From Actinomycetes bacterium (GTDB lineage Bacteria > Actinomycetota > Actinomycetes > Propionibacteriales > Propionibacteriaceae), in assembly GCA_023393755.1 (NCBI GenBank), contig JAEXCA010000072.1, forward strand, positions 1 to 8,186: 8,186 bases of DNA, given 5' to 3'. Within the stretch, counting starts at the first letter, position 1, and the number at the start of each line of letters is the position of its first letter. Position numbers and translations under genes: made by a program. Positions 5,309 through 8,186 of this stretch are shown in pieces. The notes under the pieces were generated by a model that worked only from the letters and a program-made list of their open reading frames with translations, was not told the origin of the DNA and made no database searches.

Positions 5309-5893
5309 ATGGGCAGCCTGGCCTGGCTCGGCCGGGGTGACCTGGCCGGCCTGGCCTGCCCGTACTGCGGCCGGACGGCCGACCCCGACGACGAGGGCAT
5401 CGTCGCGGCCGAGCAGTCCTGGGGCTTCGTCGGCGCCGCGCTCACGCTGCGCGGCGAACGGACGGCGGTGCTGCTGCTCGCCCCGGTGCCGGACACCCGG
5501 ACCGCCATGCTCTGTTGCCTGTGGGTGTCGCCCGCCCGGGTCGGCCAGGGCCGCGGCAAGCGGCTGATCCAGGCGACCGCCGCGGGGCTGCTCTCCCAGG
5601 ACATCGAGTCCATCCTGGCCAGGGGCTCCCGGAGCAAGCCCCACTGCACGGCGCCGCCGTCGGACTTCCTGCGGTCGGTCGGCTTCACCCGGGCAGCGGA
5701 CGAGCGAACACTGCTGAGGGCGGTTCAGCGTGCCGGCGTGCTGGATGAACTGGACGGCACCCGGCTGTGGCGGCTCGACCTGAACACCACCGTGACCGCG
5801 CCGCAGGGCCTCCGTGGGCTGGTCGAGCATTGGCTGAGCGCGCTGCGTCCGATCGGACCGGAACCTGCCGGCCGGGTCTCCCGGGAGTCGTGA
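5309..5893 (+). CDS. GNAT family N-acetyltransferase, parB/trxA-linked type
   Basis: This 194-aa protein looks like a GCN5-related N-acetyltransferase. Residues 64-77 (RTAMLCCLWVSPAR) are the strand before the cofactor loop, and VGQGRGKRLIQ (78-88) is the acetyl-CoA pyrophosphate-binding motif A (Q/R-x-x-G-x-G/A). The acceptor half reads PPSDFLRSVGF (116-126) followed later by TRLWRLDLNT. This pattern recalls hypothetical GNATs encoded between parB and trxA in Streptomyces and relatives, which carry a CxxC near the N-terminus and an ADFL--VGF motif. Here CPYC sits at 17-20, with further cysteines at 69, 70 and 113, so metal binding or redox sensitivity is conceivable. The acetylated substrate is unknown. 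The start is set by GAGGAG five bases upstream. The stop (TGA 5891-5893) overlaps a GTG that could start the kinase gene, so the two are co-transcribed. Confidence 0.75.
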   Translation: MGSLAWLGRGDLAGLACPYCGRTADPDDEGIVAAEQSWGFVGAALTLRGERTAVLLLAPVPDTRTAMLCCLWVSPARVGQGRGKRLIQATAAGLLSQDIESILARGSRSKPHCTAPPSDFLRSVGFTRAADERTLLRAVQRAGVLDELDGTRLWRLDLNTTVTAPQGLRGLVEHWLSALRPIGPEPAGRVSRES

Positions 5894-5901
5894 GGGGCGG
5901 C

Positions 5902-6807
5902 GTGACGGCAGCGTTCGGCGAGCGGCGTCCGGGTGGCGTGCTGGTGGTCGGGGACGTGATCAACGACGTCCTGGTCCGGCCGCTGGCCGAGATCACGCCC
6001 GACTCCGACACCCGCTCGCAGATCGTCCGGCGGCCGGGCGGCTCGGCCGCGAACCTGGCCTGCTGGCTGGGCAGCCTGGGCGCGGAGGTGACCTTCGTCG
6101 GCCGGGTGGGGCGCGACGACCACGAGCTGCACAGCCGCCACCTGGCCGAGTTCGGGGTGACGCCCAGGCTGGCGGTCGACCCGGAGGCCGAGACCGGCAC
6201 GATCGTGATCGTGGTGGATACCGCCGGCCGGCGCACTATGCTCACCGACCGGGCCGCCAACCTCAACCTGACCGCCGACGACATCCCCGACGACGTGCTT
6301 GCCAGTGCCGGCTTGCTGCATGTTTCCGGCTACTCGCTGTTCGAGCCGGCGGTGCGCGGCAGCATTCTGCAGCTGATGGAACGGGCCCGTTCGCGGGGGT
6401 TGCCCGTCTCGGTCGATCCCAGCTCGGTGGCCAACCTGCGGGAGGTCGGCGCCAAGCAGTTCCTGGAATGGACGCGCGGCTGCGCGCTCGCCTTCCCGAA
6501 CCGGGACGAGGCCCTCTACCTGGCCGGCTGCGACCACCCGCTCACCGCCGCCGCTCGGCTGGCCGGGTACTACGACCTGGCGGTGGTCACGCTGGACGGC
6601 GACGGCGCGGTGCTGGGCCGGGTGGGTACCTATCCGCGGCTGATTCCCGCCGATCGGGTGGCGGCGGTGGATTCCACCGGCGCGGGTGACTCGTTCTGCG
6701 CCGGCTTCCTGGACGCCTGGCTGCGCGGTGCCGACGAGGTGGCGGCGGTGGAGGCCGGCGCCGCCCTGGCGCGGGTGGCCGTCTCCCGCCTGGGCGCCCG
6801 TCCGTGA
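5902..6807 (+). CDS. PfkB-family carbohydrate kinase (ribokinase-like)
   Basis: This 301-aa sugar/nucleoside kinase has the ribokinase fold and uses ATP to phosphorylate a hydroxymethyl group of a small substrate. LVVGDVINDVLV (14-25) is the first strand with the substrate-contact Asp. RPGGSAANLACWLGSLG (44-60) and FVGRVGRDD (65-73) form PfkB signature 1. VDSTGAGDSFCAGFLDAW (256-273) is signature 2, with the anion hole and catalytic base D263. VDPSS (171-175) and FPNRDEA (198-204) match the central region. The substrate cannot be assigned, as PfkB members range from ribose to KDG, adenosine and fructose. The start is uncertain: GTG 5902 has GAGGGG (5892-5897) 4 nt upstream and is preferred; GTG 5890 overlaps the GNAT stop as GTGA and would add four residues. 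It converges with map. Confidence 0.88.
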   Translation: MTAAFGERRPGGVLVVGDVINDVLVRPLAEITPDSDTRSQIVRRPGGSAANLACWLGSLGAEVTFVGRVGRDDHELHSRHLAEFGVTPRLAVDPEAETGTIVIVVDTAGRRTMLTDRAANLNLTADDIPDDVLASAGLLHVSGYSLFEPAVRGSILQLMERARSRGLPVSVDPSSVANLREVGAKQFLEWTRGCALAFPNRDEALYLAGCDHPLTAAARLAGYYDLAVVTLDGDGAVLGRVGTYPRLIPADRVAAVDSTGAGDSFCAGFLDAWLRGADEVAAVEAGAALARVAVSRLGARP

Positions 6808-6837
6808 CCCTGGGACCGGGGACTGTTCCTGTGGCCC

Positions 6838-6852
6838 GGGAGCTTGGCTCCC
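6838..6852. repeat. Short inverted repeat downstream of the kinase gene
   Basis: GGGAGC-TTG-GCTCCC is a perfect 6-bp, three-base-loop hairpin 30 nt after the kinase stop. It has no T run after it. It may contribute to transcript ends in the convergent gap together with the larger repeat at 6882-6907. Confidence 0.4.
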
Positions 6853-6881
6853 CGCCCCGTTGAGGAAACTGTGTCTGACAA

Positions 6882-6907
6882 GCTGGGACAAGGAACCGTG
6901 TCCCAGC
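6882..6907. terminator. Likely bidirectional terminator between the convergent kinase and map genes
   Basis: GCTGGGACA (6882-6890) and TGTCCCAGC (6899-6907) form a perfect 9-bp stem with an 8-nt loop. The stem lies 9 nt beyond the map stop on the minus strand and 74 nt beyond the kinase stop on the plus strand. No T tract follows on either strand, so it would be a U-less terminator as often proposed for high-GC actinobacteria, or a 3' stabilising hairpin. Confidence 0.5.
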
Positions 6908-6916
6908 GCGCGTGCC

Positions 6917-7723
6917 TCAGCGGCGGGCGGTGAGGATGAGCGGGCCGTCGGCGGTGATCGCCACGGTGTGCTCGCTGTGCGCGCCACGGGAGCCGTCGGC
7001 CGAACGGAGCGTCCAGCCGTCGGGGTCGTAGCGGAGCTGACTGGTGGTGGCCAGCAGCCAGGGCTCGATCGCGATCACCAGGCCCGGCGCCAGCTTCGGG
7101 CCGGTGCCCGGCAGTCCATCGTTGGCGACATGCGGGTCGCCGTGCATGGTCCGTCCGACCCCATGACCGCCGAACTGGGTGTTCACCCGGTAGCCGGCGC
7201 CGCGCGACACCTTGCCGATCGCCGCCGAGATGTCGCCGATCGTATTGCCCGGCCTGGCCGCCTCGATCGCCGCCGCCAGGGCACGCTCGGTGGTCTCGAT
7301 CAGCGCCAGATCCTCCGGACGGGGGGTGCCCACCACGAACGAGATCGCCGAATCGGCCACCCAGCCGTCCACCGAGACGGCGAAGTCCAGCGAGACCAGG
7401 TCGCCGTCGCGCAGCGCGTAGTCGTGCGGCAGGCCGTGCAACACGGCATCGTTCACCGAGGTGCAGATCACCCTGCCGAACGGGCTGGCCCCGAACGAGG
7501 GGTGGTAGTCGATGTAGCAGGATTCCGCCCCGGCGGCCCGGATCAGCTCGTGCGCGCGGGCATCGATCTCCAGCAGGTTCGTCCCCACGCCCACCTCATT
7601 GCGCAGGGTCGTCAGGGTGTCGGCGACGAATCGTCCGGCCGGCTTCATCTCCTCGAGCTCGGCCGGGGTGCGCAACTCGAAAGCCGGCCGAACCGGCTTC
7701 CGGGCGACCCGGCGGCCGCTCAA
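6917..7723 (-). CDS. map: Type I methionine aminopeptidase
   Basis: This 268-aa metalloprotease removes N-terminal methionine from new proteins in the cytosol. It has the pita-bread fold ligands in order: D113 (SLDFAV), D124 (VADSAI), H187 (GGHGVGR), E220 (AIEPWL) and E251 (HSEHTV). H96 (VLHGLPH) and H194 (MHGDPHV) are the conserved substrate-side histidines. ELRTPAELEEMKPAGRFVAD (16-35) is the usual start of the domain. It lacks the long linker extension of mycobacterial MapB. The start is TTG at 7723, 17 nt after the trxA stop with only a weak G-rich ribosome binding site. The next ATG (residue 26) would cut into the conserved domain, so the TTG is the best available choice. SEHT in place of FEHT, and G195 where many enzymes have Glu (MHEDP), are small variations. 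The gene sits behind trxA on the same strand and is probably co-transcribed. Confidence 0.92.
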   Translation of the reverse strand: MSGRRVARKPVRPAFELRTPAELEEMKPAGRFVADTLTTLRNEVGVGTNLLEIDARAHELIRAAGAESCYIDYHPSFGASPFGRVICTSVNDAVLHGLPHDYALRDGDLVSLDFAVSVDGWVADSAISFVVGTPRPEDLALIETTERALAAAIEAARPGNTIGDISAAIGKVSRGAGYRVNTQFGGHGVGRTMHGDPHVANDGLPGTGPKLAPGLVIAIEPWLLATTSQLRYDPDGWTLRSADGSRGAHSEHTVAITADGPLILTARR

Positions 7724-7740
7724 CCGCCGCTGCTGCCGGT

Positions 7741-8064
7741 TCAGAGGTACTCCTCCAGGGCGCGCAGCAGCATCGCCTTGGTCTTGCCTCCCTGGAACTG
7801 CTTGACCACCTCACCACCGACGAAGACCTGGATGGTCGGCAGCCCGAGGATGCCGTAGGAGATGGTGGTCTGGGTGTTCTCGTCGGCGTTGAGCTTGAAG
7901 AAGTTGATCCTGTCCCCGTACTCGACGGCGAGCTCGTCGATGATCGGCGAGAGCTGCTTGCAGGGGGCACACCATTCGGCCCAGTAGTCGACCAGCACGG
8001 GCTTGGACGACTTCAGTACCTGCTCGGCGAAGGTGGCGTCGGTGACCTCGGCGACAGTGGCCAT
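7741..8064 (-). CDS. trxA: Thioredoxin with WCAPC active site
   Basis: This 107-aa cytosolic thioredoxin reduces protein disulphides and is normally recharged by thioredoxin reductase using NADPH. The single thioredoxin fold is complete: D26 (LVDYWAEW, the buried acid), active site W31-C32-A33-P34-C35, K36, and cis-Pro76 in GLPT (74-77). The C-terminus, LLRALEEYL, is typical. The active site is WCAPC where most thioredoxins have WCGPC; this changes only the residue after the first cysteine. The ATG at 8064 is preferred over the ATG at 8115 because AGGAG lies 6 nt upstream (GATTCAGGAGCAATCC) and homologues begin here. In many actinobacteria trxB lies immediately upstream; none of it can be recognised in the last 122 bases of this window. 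map follows 17 nt downstream on the same strand. Confidence 0.95.
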   Translation of the reverse strand: MATVAEVTDATFAEQVLKSSKPVLVDYWAEWCAPCKQLSPIIDELAVEYGDRINFFKLNADENTQTTISYGILGLPTIQVFVGGEVVKQFQGGKTKAMLLRALEEYL

Positions 8065-8098
8065 GGATTGCTCCTGAATCGGTGTGTGGGACGGCCTC

Positions 8099-8104
8099 AG
8101 CTTA
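8099..8104 (-). promoter_or_regulatory. Candidate -10 box for trxA
   Basis: On the minus strand this reads TAAGCT (TANNNT), 34 nt before the trxA ATG, which would leave an untranslated leader of roughly 28 nt containing the AGGAG. No convincing -35 is present at 16-19 nt, and I do not see a sigma-R type GGAAT-N18-GTT pair, although trx genes in Streptomyces use that factor. Confidence 0.25.
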
Positions 8105-8162
8105 CGACCTGCCAACGGCCCGGAGGTTCACCCCCGGCCATGGTGTGGGTTAAGGTGGGAAG

Positions 8163-8172
8163 CCCCCCCCCC
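8163..8172. repeat. Homopolymeric run of ten C
   Basis: Ten consecutive C lie 99 bp upstream of the trxA start and 14 bases from the window edge. In such DNA a C10 run is prone to slippage in replication and in sequencing. No gene can be supported across it within the window. Confidence 0.85.
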
Positions 8173-8186
8173 ACCCGTCTCATTTA

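Noticed and set aside
5725..6987. 420-codon minus-strand frame
   Set aside because: It is antisense to the kinase, which has full PfkB motifs; composition is shadow-like.
6686..7858. 390-codon plus-strand frame
   Set aside because: It lies opposite map and part of trxA, both of which have intact catalytic motifs.
8097..8183. 28-codon minus-strand frame across the C10 run
   Set aside because: It is short, dependent on the homopolymer length, has no visible ribosome binding site and lies at the window edge; not supportable as a gene or as the end of trxB.
1..8186. parS sites (TGTTTCACGTGAAACA-like)
   Set aside because: Looked for because parB is at the edge; no close match was seen by eye.

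Overview
The window is strongly GC-rich, uses GTG and TTG starts freely, and its genes overlap tightly. Its proteins look actinobacterial, perhaps from the Propionibacteriaceae/Nocardioidaceae side, though that last step is inference. The left edge holds the last 68 codons of parB. The right edge holds trxA. Both belong to the conserved origin-proximal cluster of actinobacteria (rpmH-rnpA-yidC-...-parA-parB-...-trxA-trxB), so the window probably lies a few kilobases from the chromosomal origin.

Layout. (1) 1-208: 3' end of parB on the plus strand, finishing in an AT-rich hairpin region. (2) 230-4970: five minus-strand genes, transcribed right to left. They are a class I/II PLP aminotransferase, a short D-Ala-D-Ala ligase-type ATP-grasp enzyme, a SURF1-like oxidase assembly protein, a DUF3817 membrane protein, and a PBP4-type D,D-carboxypeptidase (dacB). 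The first four are spaced -4 to 12 bp apart and look like one operon. dacB has a 78-bp upstream gap and may be transcribed separately as a leaderless mRNA. (3) 4971-5308: a 338-bp divergent intergenic region. It holds a perfect 17-bp inverted repeat (41-nt spacer) and a hairpin-rich leader in front of the next gene. (4) 5309-6807: a plus-strand pair, an atypical GNAT acetyltransferase of the parB/trxA-linked type and a PfkB-family carbohydrate kinase. (5) 6808-6916: a convergent gap with two inverted repeats. (6) 6917-8064: minus-strand trxA (WCAPC active site) followed by map (type I methionine aminopeptidase, TTG start). (7) 8065-8186: region upstream of trxA, with a run of ten C.

Themes. 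Cell-wall functions (Ddl-type ligase, dacB) sit beside chromosome segregation (parB), cytochrome oxidase assembly (SURF1) and redox/protein maturation (trxA, map). No mobile element, CRISPR array, tRNA or rRNA was seen. I found no clear new multi-gene system. The least explained signals are the 17-bp inverted repeat and the structured leader upstream of the GNAT gene, and the substrate of the aminotransferase/Ddl-like pair.
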